Assembly: GCA_028282865.1 (NCBI GenBank) | Contig: JANQHA010000644.1 | Location: 1-6,258 of the forward strand | Length of the DNA: 6,258 bases | DNA from: Oligoflexales bacterium | GTDB lineage: Bacteria > Bdellovibrionota_B > Oligoflexia > Oligoflexales > CACXFL01 | Direction of reading: 5' to 3' | Shown here: positions 1 through 5,446 of the stretch, in pieces | Layout of the letters: each line of letters starts with the position of its first letter | Numbering within the stretch: position 1 is the first letter of the stretch | Made by a program: the position numbers and the translations under genes | Notes under the pieces: generated by a model | Seen by the model: only the letters and a program-made list of their open reading frames with translations | What the model was told of the DNA's origin: nothing | The model's database searches: none

Positions 1-1244
1 TTACTTTTGCTATACCAGGTGCCTGCGAAGGCTTCTTCCGACCACTTCTCGACCTTAATAAATTGGTCTTCATCACTAATCAGTAAAAATGGTTTTTTAC
101 CATCACCGTCGATAGTGGTTGGTTTAAACCTGAACGGAATATAGCTGGCAGTCGTGATTGGGCCAGAAGCAATATAAACATTGCCCTCAAGCCTTAGGTA
201 CTCTCTACCATCTTGGGTTCCACTGCTACCAACTTCCATGATTACTTTTTCATAGTGAGAGGTGTTGCTGAAATACATATAGCCATGATAGTTGCCAGTA
301 CGGTGTTTAAGTTTAGAGGTGTCAAATAGTCTTTCTGTTGGGCCTGTGGCAGCAAGAAGCTGCTGTGAATCTTCGGTTGGCTTAAAGTCTTGGTGAACTA
401 ATAATTTGTTAAATAGCTTAGTTCTTTTAAAAGCACAGGCTTCACCACATGAAATGCCTTCCTGATTAAAGTCACAATTAGAACCGATTCCAGGAATGGA
501 TATCTTCTGGTTATAATAGTTGTAGGAAACGTGTCTGCTGCCTTGTTCAAAAACATAGTCCGCAATGTCTTCTCTGCCAAGTTCCATCAGCTTACGGGTT
601 GGTTTTCTTCCAACTCTAGATACTACATTATAGCCGTAAAACGGAATATGAGGGTCTTGAGTATTTGAGTAATTCCGGCGGCTTTCAAGTTGCAATACCT
701 TTCGCTTGTTATCACACCGTCCATAATACTTATCGCTGACAGCGGGGATGGTATACCTTTCAGGGTAGACATCTTTAAGTGTTTCTATGGCTGAGGTTCC
801 GGGTTCCAAAAATCTGAAATAGGCCTCACCGGAAGCACTACCACCTAACAAGGTCGATACATCCGACTTTATTTGCGCCCCATCTGATGAAATCGTCGCT
901 TGGAGGAGGGAGGTGTCAGGCCCATTGCCATCAAAACTAGCGTCAAAGGTTAATTTCTTATGGTGGTAAATCGCATAAAACTGAGATAGGTACTCATGCG
1001 AATGAAACCCACCAAACAGCAGCTTTAGCACAGCAAAACTAGCCTTGTGCTTGGGCTTTCGCCAAGTGTGTGGTCCTTTTACTATTTCTAAAATTGCAGG
1101 TATCTTGGCTTCTTGGTGATCAATTGCTATGTATCCAACATAAGTGCCATGCCTTAACCGAGTAACGTCACGGTTGAAGTCTTGAGAATAACCAAGCGAA
1201 TTAAATAATAGTACGCATGCAGCGAGTAGTTTTTTAGAGATCAT
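1..1244 (-). CDS. Secreted protein of unknown function, 3' end missing
   Basis: An uninterrupted frame of 414 codons starts at an ATG at 1242-1244 and is still open at the left edge, so the C-terminus is missing. The first 20 residues form a type I signal peptide: Lys4-Lys5, then a hydrophobic stretch (residues 6-14), with a likely cut after Ser20 (Gly-Tyr-Ser before Gln-Asp). Export to the periplasm or outside is therefore expected. I do not recognise a family. The mature part looks beta-rich, with many Tyr, Phe, Ser and Thr. Residues about 28-143 and 311-412 resemble each other (His-x-Thr/Gly...Tyr-x-Gly-Tyr start, an EYL segment, an Asp-Gly-Asn/Asp-Gly turn, an aromatic end). The linker between them is basic and holds Cys177, Cys257, Cys266 and Cys270, possibly disulfide-bonded. 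A weak AAAGG lies 11 bases before the start. It sits 219 bases downstream of arsM and probably has its own promoter. Confidence 0.85.
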   Translation of the reverse strand, partial: MISKKLLAACVLLFNSLGYSQDFNRDVTRLRHGTYVGYIAIDHQEAKIPAILEIVKGPHTWRKPKHKASFAVLKLLFGGFHSHEYLSQFYAIYHHKKLTFDASFDGNGPDTSLLQATISSDGAQIKSDVSTLLGGSASGEAYFRFLEPGTSAIETLKDVYPERYTIPAVSDKYYGRCDNKRKVLQLESRRNYSNTQDPHIPFYGYNVVSRVGRKPTRKLMELGREDIADYVFEQGSRHVSYNYYNQKISIPGIGSNCDFNQEGISCGEACAFKRTKLFNKLLVHQDFKPTEDSQQLLAATGPTERLFDTSKLKHRTGNYHGYMYFSNTSHYEKVIMEVGSSGTQDGREYLRLEGNVYIASGPITTASYIPFRFKPTTIDGDGKKPFLLISDEDQFIKVEKWSEEAFAGTWYSKS

Positions 1245-1362
1245 TTTTTCTGTTGCCTTTGCTAAATTGTGGGCCTTATATCACGTCGGTTTGCTGCAAC
1301 GCTAGACGAAAGTGTATATGCTTATAATTATTAATTAAAATTGGCTTTCTGGTGGTAACCTG

Positions 1363-1376
1363 CTAAGAGCTATTAG
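1363..1376. repeat. Near-perfect 14-bp palindrome
   Basis: CTAAGAGCTATTAG is centred on AGCT and has six of seven symmetrical pairs; only 1367/1372 mismatch. Its size suits a dimeric helix-turn-helix operator. It lies about 120 bases upstream of the secreted-protein start, which is rather far for a simple repressor site. A function is not shown. Confidence 0.25.
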
Positions 1377-1381
1377 GACTA

Positions 1382-1407
1382 GTTTAAAGGCAGAATCATA
1401 TTTAAAC
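1382..1407. repeat. Inverted repeat GTTTAAA / TTTAAAC downstream of arsM
   Basis: GTTTAAA at 1382-1388 is exactly matched by its reverse complement TTTAAAC at 1401-1407, with 12 bases between them. It lies 57-82 bases beyond the arsM stop. The stem is AT-rich and no T run follows on the minus strand, so it is a poor terminator. It could be a protein-binding site or a weak RNA hairpin protecting the 3' end. Chance occurrence in AT-rich DNA is possible. Confidence 0.35.
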
Positions 1408-1463
1408 CAAAGGCCAGGTTAGACTCACCAGTCCCGCGTATACTAGCGTTGCCGAGATTATTC

Positions 1464-2522
1464 CTAACAACAAGACCCAACTGATTCACTAGTCTGATCA
1501 TTACCACTGCTGCTTTGAATGGGAGCGCAGTCGAACAAGCCAAAGTGCTGCGATTCATCGCCAATGATTTCAAAGTGATCTTTGTAGCGTGTGTCTCGCA
1601 CCATAGCCGCGGTATTGCTACATACTGCCATTGGTCGTCCGGTCTCAAAGGTATGATGATCGTCTAAAACGAATTGGTTCGGGGCCTCAGGGATGGTTCC
1701 TTTATATAGGGCGATTTGTCCGTAGTCCTCACAGCGATCTTCTATATCTAGCTTGAAAGCTCGGATGGTTATCGAATAAAAATTGATGTTTCCTGCTTGG
1801 GCTTCGATGGCCTCGTTCTTTAGGTCAATTTTGCTAGTCGATATTACCCGGTAATCAGCGATCCCCATCTTGAATAACATTCGGCGAAAATCTTCGGTAT
1901 ACATGGCCCCACCTAAGCATTCACCGACCATGACCTTGTCTTTTTGCAGCTGTTCTGGGATTCTGCGATCTGAAAAAACATCACTAAAATAAAGCTCTCC
2001 TCCAGGCTTAAGAACCCTAAAGATTTCGGAAAAGACTTTCTCTTTGTCGCTAGAGAGGTTGATGACGCAATTAGATATCACGACATCGACCGAGTTATCA
2101 GCCAAATCGACAGATTTTAGATCTTCAATGACCCCTGATCGAAAGTCGGTGTTAGGCTGGCTAAAGCCCCATAGGTTTTGATGAAATTCTTGGTGCTTGC
2201 GGGCAACTGACAGTTGCTCTTCGGTCATGTCGACTCCGATCACTCGGCCGGTAGGGCCCACAAGCTTTGAAACTGTAAAGCAGTCGCGGCCAGTTCCACA
2301 TCCCAAATCTAAAACAGTCGCACCACTTAGGTTTAGTGGAATGGGAGATCCACAACCATAGAAGCGCGATAGGACCTCCGGATGGATCTGAGATACGGTT
2401 GTCCTTAAGTAGTTAGGTAGCGAGTCTTCTGTACAGCAAGCTGTTGTTTGTAGGTCGTCACTACTTGTCAGGACTTCCGAATAATAATTTTCTACATCGG
2501 TTTTTCTGGTGTCTGATGTCAT
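1464..2522 (-). CDS. arsM: Arsenite S-adenosylmethionine methyltransferase (ArsM/AS3MT type)
   Basis: A cytoplasmic enzyme of 352 residues that uses SAM to methylate trivalent arsenic stepwise to methyl- and dimethylarsenicals. The class I SAM motif is at residues 70-80 (VLDLGCGTGRD), with the acidic ribose-binding strand end at Asp98. The four family cysteines are present: Cys29 (in a Cys29-Cys30 pair), Cys57 (RFYGCG), Cys152 (SNCVINL) and Cys202 (GECLGG). The 57-152 and 152-202 gaps of 95 and 50 equal those recalled for human AS3MT (Cys61, Cys156, Cys206). Residues about 250-332 match the extra C-terminal domain of full-length ArsM/AS3MT, and the protein ends in Cys351-Cys352. The start is supported by GAGG six bases upstream of the ATG. 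It lies 29 bases after a marR-type gene, so the two are probably co-transcribed. No arsR, pump or arsenate reductase gene is in view. Confidence 0.95.
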   Translation of the reverse strand: MTSDTRKTDVENYYSEVLTSSDDLQTTACCTEDSLPNYLRTTVSQIHPEVLSRFYGCGSPIPLNLSGATVLDLGCGTGRDCFTVSKLVGPTGRVIGVDMTEEQLSVARKHQEFHQNLWGFSQPNTDFRSGVIEDLKSVDLADNSVDVVISNCVINLSSDKEKVFSEIFRVLKPGGELYFSDVFSDRRIPEQLQKDKVMVGECLGGAMYTEDFRRMLFKMGIADYRVISTSKIDLKNEAIEAQAGNINFYSITIRAFKLDIEDRCEDYGQIALYKGTIPEAPNQFVLDDHHTFETGRPMAVCSNTAAMVRDTRYKDHFEIIGDESQHFGLFDCAPIQSSSGNDQTSESVGSCC

Positions 2523-2551
2523 ACTGGTCCTCAGTGGAAGAATTTATGCTG

Positions 2552-3100
2552 TTAAGGATCTATAAGGGCCTGGATTCCTCGGCCGAGCTTAGTTAGGTCA
2601 CTCGAGGCCCTCTTTTTGGCACGATCTTCCTTGGTTTTGTCTTTATGGAATCGCTGATCCTCGAGTACTCTAGCATACAAACCTATGCCGTAAGCAATAG
2701 AATTTTTCTCTTGAGTTTTCAGGTTGTTAAGCGAATCTTCGAACTGTTGGTCAAATTGCTGATTGATGTTATTAACGAGCTCTCGGCCTTTTTCGCTTAG
2801 CTCGATCGTTTTATAACGACGGTCCTTGGTATTCTCTGTCAAAGACACCCACCCATGGTTGGCAAGTTGAGAAAGTGTCTGGCTTACCGTTGACTTATCT
2901 AGACCGACGATAGCTGCCAGGCTTATCAGGTTGATAGGCTCGGAACGATCGATCTCTAGGAGCAATTGACCTTGAGCTGAGGTAGCGCCGCACTTGCGGT
3001 AGGCATTCTGCATGAGGCTGAGCTCTAGGTTTAGTTTATGAATAGACTCTCTAAGATCAGAGATTTTGAATGGTAGTTTCAGCTTAAATTTTGACATCAT
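2552..3100 (-). CDS. MarR-family winged-helix transcriptional regulator
   Basis: A 182-residue protein with a MarR DNA-binding domain. Helices at about 14-50 precede the helix-turn-helix. The recognition helix lies around residues 68-82 (DKSTVSQTLSQLANHG), and the wing around 88-104 contains the conserved Asp93-Arg94-Arg95. Residues 106-150 form the long helices expected at the dimer interface. The last 30 residues are a highly charged tail not typical of short MarR proteins. The only cysteine is Cys37, just before the second helix. The first 150 residues also resemble the MarR half of MarR/GNAT fusions, but no acetyltransferase domain follows. Two ATG codons are in tandem at 3095-3100; GAGG five bases before the first supports that one. 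It is first in a probable operon with arsM and likely controls both genes; the ligand (arsenical or organic) is unknown. Confidence 0.93.
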   Translation of the reverse strand: MMSKFKLKLPFKISDLRESIHKLNLELSLMQNAYRKCGATSAQGQLLLEIDRSEPINLISLAAIVGLDKSTVSQTLSQLANHGWVSLTENTKDRRYKTIELSEKGRELVNNINQQFDQQFEDSLNNLKTQEKNSIAYGIGLYARVLEDQRFHKDKTKEDRAKKRASSDLTKLGRGIQALIDP

Positions 3101-3227
3101 AAAACCCTCAATCCTTTGATAGAAATACTGGCCGCGTTGCTCATCCCTAGAGGGAAGACCTAGGGTACCTCCATAACAGCGGGGCCTGATATGACCACTT
3201 TAAATGGAGAAAACCCAAAAACTTCAT
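3097..3227 (-). other. Two tiny tandem reading frames upstream of marR (possible leader)
   Basis: On the minus strand, an ATG at 3225-3227 opens a 26-codon frame ending in TAG at 3147-3149. Two bases later an ATG at 3142-3144 opens a 15-codon frame whose TGA (3097-3099) overlaps the marR start as ATGA. The head-to-tail arrangement is what a translated, coupled leader would show. Neither start has a clear Shine-Dalgarno sequence, though, and frames this short often occur by chance. Confidence 0.2.
3144..3165. promoter_or_regulatory. Nested inverted repeats, candidate MarR operator
   Basis: TCCCT-AG-AGGGA at 3144-3155 is an inverted repeat with 5-bp arms. CCCTAG at 3145-3150 also pairs with CTAGGG at 3160-3165, and CCTAGG at 3159-3164 is itself a palindrome centred 12 bp from the first. 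This doubled symmetry, 44-56 bases upstream of the marR start, suits a self-regulating dimeric repressor. The same sequence could form an RNA hairpin in the marR leader. No binding evidence exists in the sequence alone. Confidence 0.35.
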
Positions 3228-3244
3228 GCTACTTGTATATGATT

Positions 3245-3273
3245 ATTTTCGGTCAAGTTGGTTATTTTGGCAA
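3245..3273 (-). promoter_or_regulatory. Candidate sigma-70 type promoter for marR-arsM
   Basis: Read on the minus strand, TTGCCA (3268-3273, five of six consensus bases) is followed after exactly 17 bases by GAAAAT (3245-3250, four of six). Transcription would start near 3238, giving a leader of about 138 bases that contains the inverted repeats and tiny frames. It begins only some 20 bases past the glpD stop. The -10 is weak, so this is a tentative call. Confidence 0.3.
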
Positions 3274-3294
3274 GTGTAGTTAGCCGGTCGTGGC

Positions 3295-4893
3295 TTAAGT
3301 TATCTTTGGTAGTAGATAACCCTCGATGACTTTTGAGTAGTTTGAAATTTGCTGGTCGATCCAATTTTCGTCTTGGTTTAGCTCTTTTGCCATTAATCTT
3401 GCGACGTTTGGCGCTGCCTCGAGGCTGGCCTTGGCATCGAGTAAAATTGCGCGAGTTCTGCGCGCCAAAATATCTTCGACTGTGATGGCCATCTCATGAC
3501 GGCAACCCCATATGACTTCAGCATTTAGGTAGGGGAGTCTAGGATGCAGCCTTTCTAATAATGATGGGTCCTGATCACATAGATTTTTAATATGAGCCGA
3601 GTCACTACCATATATCTCGAATCGACTATTAGCATTTTCTCTATTTGATCCGCCATGAACCAATAGCTGCTCAGTTTTGCAAGGCACTCGCTTTAGCCCC
3701 GATATAACTTCTGCATTGTTGACTATCTCTTCGGCCATCTTACGGTAGGTAGTCCACTTACCGCCGATGACAGTGATGAGTTTTGAGGGGCTTGTGATGA
3801 TTTTATGGCTGCGACTGATCTCTTTGGTCTTACCTTGACCACTTGAATCTGCTGCAAGTGGTCGGAGTCCAGCAAATATACTCTTAACATCAGATCGCTT
3901 AGGTGGCTTGCTAAGATACTCTCGGGCGGTTTCTAATATGAAAGCTATTTCTTCTTCGAGAGCCACCGGCTCAAGAGAGGTGTGTTCTACAAGGGTATCT
4001 GTTGTTCCTAATATGACTTTATCATGCCATGGTACCGCAAAAAGAACTCGACCATCAGATGTCTTAGGGATCATGATTGCTGTGCTTCCCTGCAAGAACT
4101 TTGCATCCAAAACTAGGTGAATTCCCTGAGAGGGGACCACTGATTTCACATGACTTTTTTGGTCTAGTGAGAGTATATCGTCGACGAATACTCCCGTAGC
4201 GTTTATGACAGCTTTGCCGCTAATTTGATAGGAGTTGTTGGTTGTTTGATCCCTAGCAATGACCCCTGTTACTTTGCCGGATTTACCTTTGCTAAGCTCA
4301 GTTATCTTGCAGTAGTTTATAAGAGTTCCACCGAGTTCACTGGCTGTTTGAGCGAGGTTTATCGCGAGTCTAGAGTCATCGAACTGACCGTCATGATATA
4401 CCACACCGCCGACTAGACCACTTGCTGACAGGTTTGGTGCTAGTTTTAACGCTTCGTCTTTGTCAACTCGGCGTGAAGATCCTAGCCCCAATTTCCCAGC
4501 CATCCGATCGTAAATTTTCATTCCGAGTGAATAAAAAGGGCCGCTCCACCAGCTATATGCTGGTATTATAAACGCTTGGTCTTTGACTAAGTGAGGGGCG
4601 TTTTTAATTAACAGTCCGCGCTCATGAAGAGCTTCAAGCACAAGTGGAATATCACCTTGGGCCAGATACCGAACCCCTCCGTGAACTAACTTTGTACTTT
4701 TACTAGAGGTGCCTTTAGCAAAGTCTGACTGTTCTAGCAGCAGGACTTTGTGGCCGCGCGATGCCGCGTCGACAGCAACCCCAAGCCCGGTCGCACCGCC
4801 ACCGATAACGATGATATCCCATTCACCGACTTGATCTAAGCGTTTTAGGTGATCGCTACGTTTGAAAATAATGGGATCTGGCGATCTGATGAT
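3295..4893 (-). CDS. glpD: FAD-dependent glycerol-3-phosphate dehydrogenase, non-canonical start
   Basis: Oxidises sn-glycerol-3-phosphate to dihydroxyacetone phosphate and passes electrons to quinone at the inner membrane. From the proposed start it has 532 residues, a normal GlpD length. The FAD-binding motif GGGATG is at 31-36, the KGTSSKSTKLVHGGVRYL region with substrate-contacting Arg75 at 60-77, YHDGQFDDSRL at 166-176, FAGLRPLA at 340-347, GGKWTTYR at 377-384, and the C-terminal domain motif EMAITVEDILARRTR at about 467-481. The frame is open back to a stop at 4912-4914 but holds no ATG, GTG, TTG or CTG before the FAD motif. The first in-frame GTG (4639-4641) would delete that motif and Arg75. 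ATC at 4891-4893 sits seven bases after AAAGGA and gives the (M)IRSPDP N-terminus I would expect for this GlpD subgroup. It starts four bases after the biotinyl-protein stop and is probably co-transcribed and coupled. Confidence 0.9.
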   Translation of the reverse strand: MIRSPDPIIFKRSDHLKRLDQVGEWDIIVIGGGATGLGVAVDAASRGHKVLLLEQSDFAKGTSSKSTKLVHGGVRYLAQGDIPLVLEALHERGLLIKNAPHLVKDQAFIIPAYSWWSGPFYSLGMKIYDRMAGKLGLGSSRRVDKDEALKLAPNLSASGLVGGVVYHDGQFDDSRLAINLAQTASELGGTLINYCKITELSKGKSGKVTGVIARDQTTNNSYQISGKAVINATGVFVDDILSLDQKSHVKSVVPSQGIHLVLDAKFLQGSTAIMIPKTSDGRVLFAVPWHDKVILGTTDTLVEHTSLEPVALEEEIAFILETAREYLSKPPKRSDVKSIFAGLRPLAADSSGQGKTKEISRSHKIITSPSKLITVIGGKWTTYRKMAEEIVNNAEVISGLKRVPCKTEQLLVHGGSNRENANSRFEIYGSDSAHIKNLCDQDPSLLERLHPRLPYLNAEVIWGCRHEMAITVEDILARRTRAILLDAKASLEAAPNVARLMAKELNQDENWIDQQISNYSKVIEGYLLPKIT

Positions 4894-4897
4894 TTTA

Positions 4898-5446
4898 TTA
4901 TCCTTTAATTGTCAAAATTTCATCGCCAATAGTTATCGCTTGGCCAGGTGATACCTTCAATTGCTCAACTTTTCCCGATGCCTGAGCGAAAACCTTGTTC
5001 TCCATTTTCATTGCTTCGATGACCAGCAGAATGCTACCTGACTCGACTTGGTCTCCATCCTTAGCCAGTACCTCTAAGATTTTGCCAGTCATAGGCGCGC
5101 GCATAACCTTACCCTTCGCCGCTGCAGCTGCAGCCCGATTCTCCATACCTGGAACCCATGGCTCAACAGTTCCGTGAAATGACTCAGTTTGACATTTTAG
5201 TGGGTTGTAAAAGTCTAGCATGACTTTGGACTCACTATCGCCGTCATACCGATCAATTTGACTGGTTCTTGCTTTAAAGCACACTTCTCCTTCAGGAGTT
5301 TTTATATAGACGGCCTCACTATTCTTGTCGAACCTTGCCTGCTGAGGTTTGCCTTCAATCGTTAGAGAAAAAATTTGGTTGTCTGGAATTTGACTTGGAA
5401 GGTCAATACAAAATTTCTTGTCACCACGTTTAATCAACCATTCCAT
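4898..5446 (-). CDS. Biotin carboxyl carrier subunit of an acyl-CoA carboxylase
   Basis: A 182-residue protein that carries the covalent biotin shuttling a carboxyl group from biotin carboxylase to a carboxyltransferase. The biotinyl domain fills residues about 113-181 with the classic EAMKMEN motif at 144-150; Lys147 is the biotinylated residue, 35 residues from the C-terminus as usual. Residues 1-100 are beta-rich and resemble the linker region that precedes the carrier domain in fused propionyl- or methylcrotonyl-CoA carboxylase alpha subunits. A six-alanine run (105-110) forms the hinge. Its ATG shares one base with the stop of the upstream carboxylase gene (TAATG), with AGAGGTGA as ribosome site, so the two are translationally coupled. 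Together they look like a fused alpha subunit split into two proteins. The acyl-CoA substrate cannot be decided from this window. Confidence 0.92.
   Translation of the reverse strand: MEWLIKRGDKKFCIDLPSQIPDNQIFSLTIEGKPQQARFDKNSEAVYIKTPEGEVCFKARTSQIDRYDGDSESKVMLDFYNPLKCQTESFHGTVEPWVPGMENRAAAAAAKGKVMRAPMTGKILEVLAKDGDQVESGSILLVIEAMKMENKVFAQASGKVEQLKVSPGQAITIGDEILTIKG
4901..4906 (-). promoter_or_regulatory. Shine-Dalgarno sequence that fixes the glpD start region
   Basis: AAAGGA on the minus strand lies inside the last codons of the biotinyl-protein gene. It is separated by seven bases from the ATC at 4891-4893. A strong ribosome site at the right distance from a codon that is not a normal initiator is the main argument that translation of glpD begins here. 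Confidence 0.6.

Larger units (their letters stand above)
1245..1463. other. Intergenic spacer with AT-rich tract and two inverted repeats
   Basis: This 219-base spacer separates arsM from the secreted-protein gene. The stretch at about 1314-1343 is nearly all A and T and contains TATAAG- and TATACA-like hexamers when read on the minus strand, as expected for the promoter region of the gene at 1-1244. I could not find a well-spaced -35 partner, so no exact promoter is claimed. No G/C-rich hairpin followed by a T run was seen after arsM, so a Rho-independent terminator is not evident. I see no convincing small gene here. Confidence 0.5.
3101..3294. other. Intergenic spacer between glpD and marR
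   Basis: This 194-base region must hold the end of the glpD transcript and the control region of marR-arsM. The only hairpin next to the glpD stop is a four-base stem (AGCC/GGCT at 3282-3295) without a T run, so no Rho-independent terminator is visible. Read-through from the carboxylase-glpD operon into marR-arsM is therefore possible. The candidate promoter, inverted repeats and tiny frames in it are listed separately. Confidence 0.5.

Noticed and set aside
398..580. 60-codon minus-strand frame
   Set aside because: It lies entirely inside the secreted-protein gene in another frame and has no recognisable content.
1215..1244. Lipoprotein signal (Leu-Ala-Ala-Cys at residues 7-10 of the secreted protein)
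   Set aside because: Cys10 falls too early, in the middle of the hydrophobic segment; a type I signal peptide cut near residue 20 fits better.
1382..1407. Rho-independent terminator of arsM
   Set aside because: The stem is AT-only apart from one pair and no T run follows on the minus strand.
1379..1648. 89-codon minus-strand frame overlapping the 3' end of arsM
   Set aside because: Most of it overlaps arsM out of frame, and its composition looks like an out-of-frame shadow; I saw no domain in it.
2161..2355. 64-codon minus-strand frame inside arsM
   Set aside because: It overlaps the SAM-binding region of arsM in another frame; its Trp/Arg/Cys-rich content is typical of a shadow.
3282..3295. 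Terminator hairpin at the glpD stop
   Set aside because: Only a four-base AGCC/GGCT stem with a six-base loop and no T run.
3908..4416. Plus-strand frames opposite glpD (3908-4120 and 4225-4416)
   Set aside because: Antisense shadows of a well-conserved gene with no domain content.
3295..4641. glpD starting at the in-frame GTG at 4639-4641
   Set aside because: This would remove the FAD-binding GGGATG motif and the HGGVRYL region, which are present and intact in the same frame upstream.
5110..5136. CTGCAG-like short repeat in the carrier gene
   Set aside because: It simply encodes the poly-alanine hinge found in many biotin carrier proteins.
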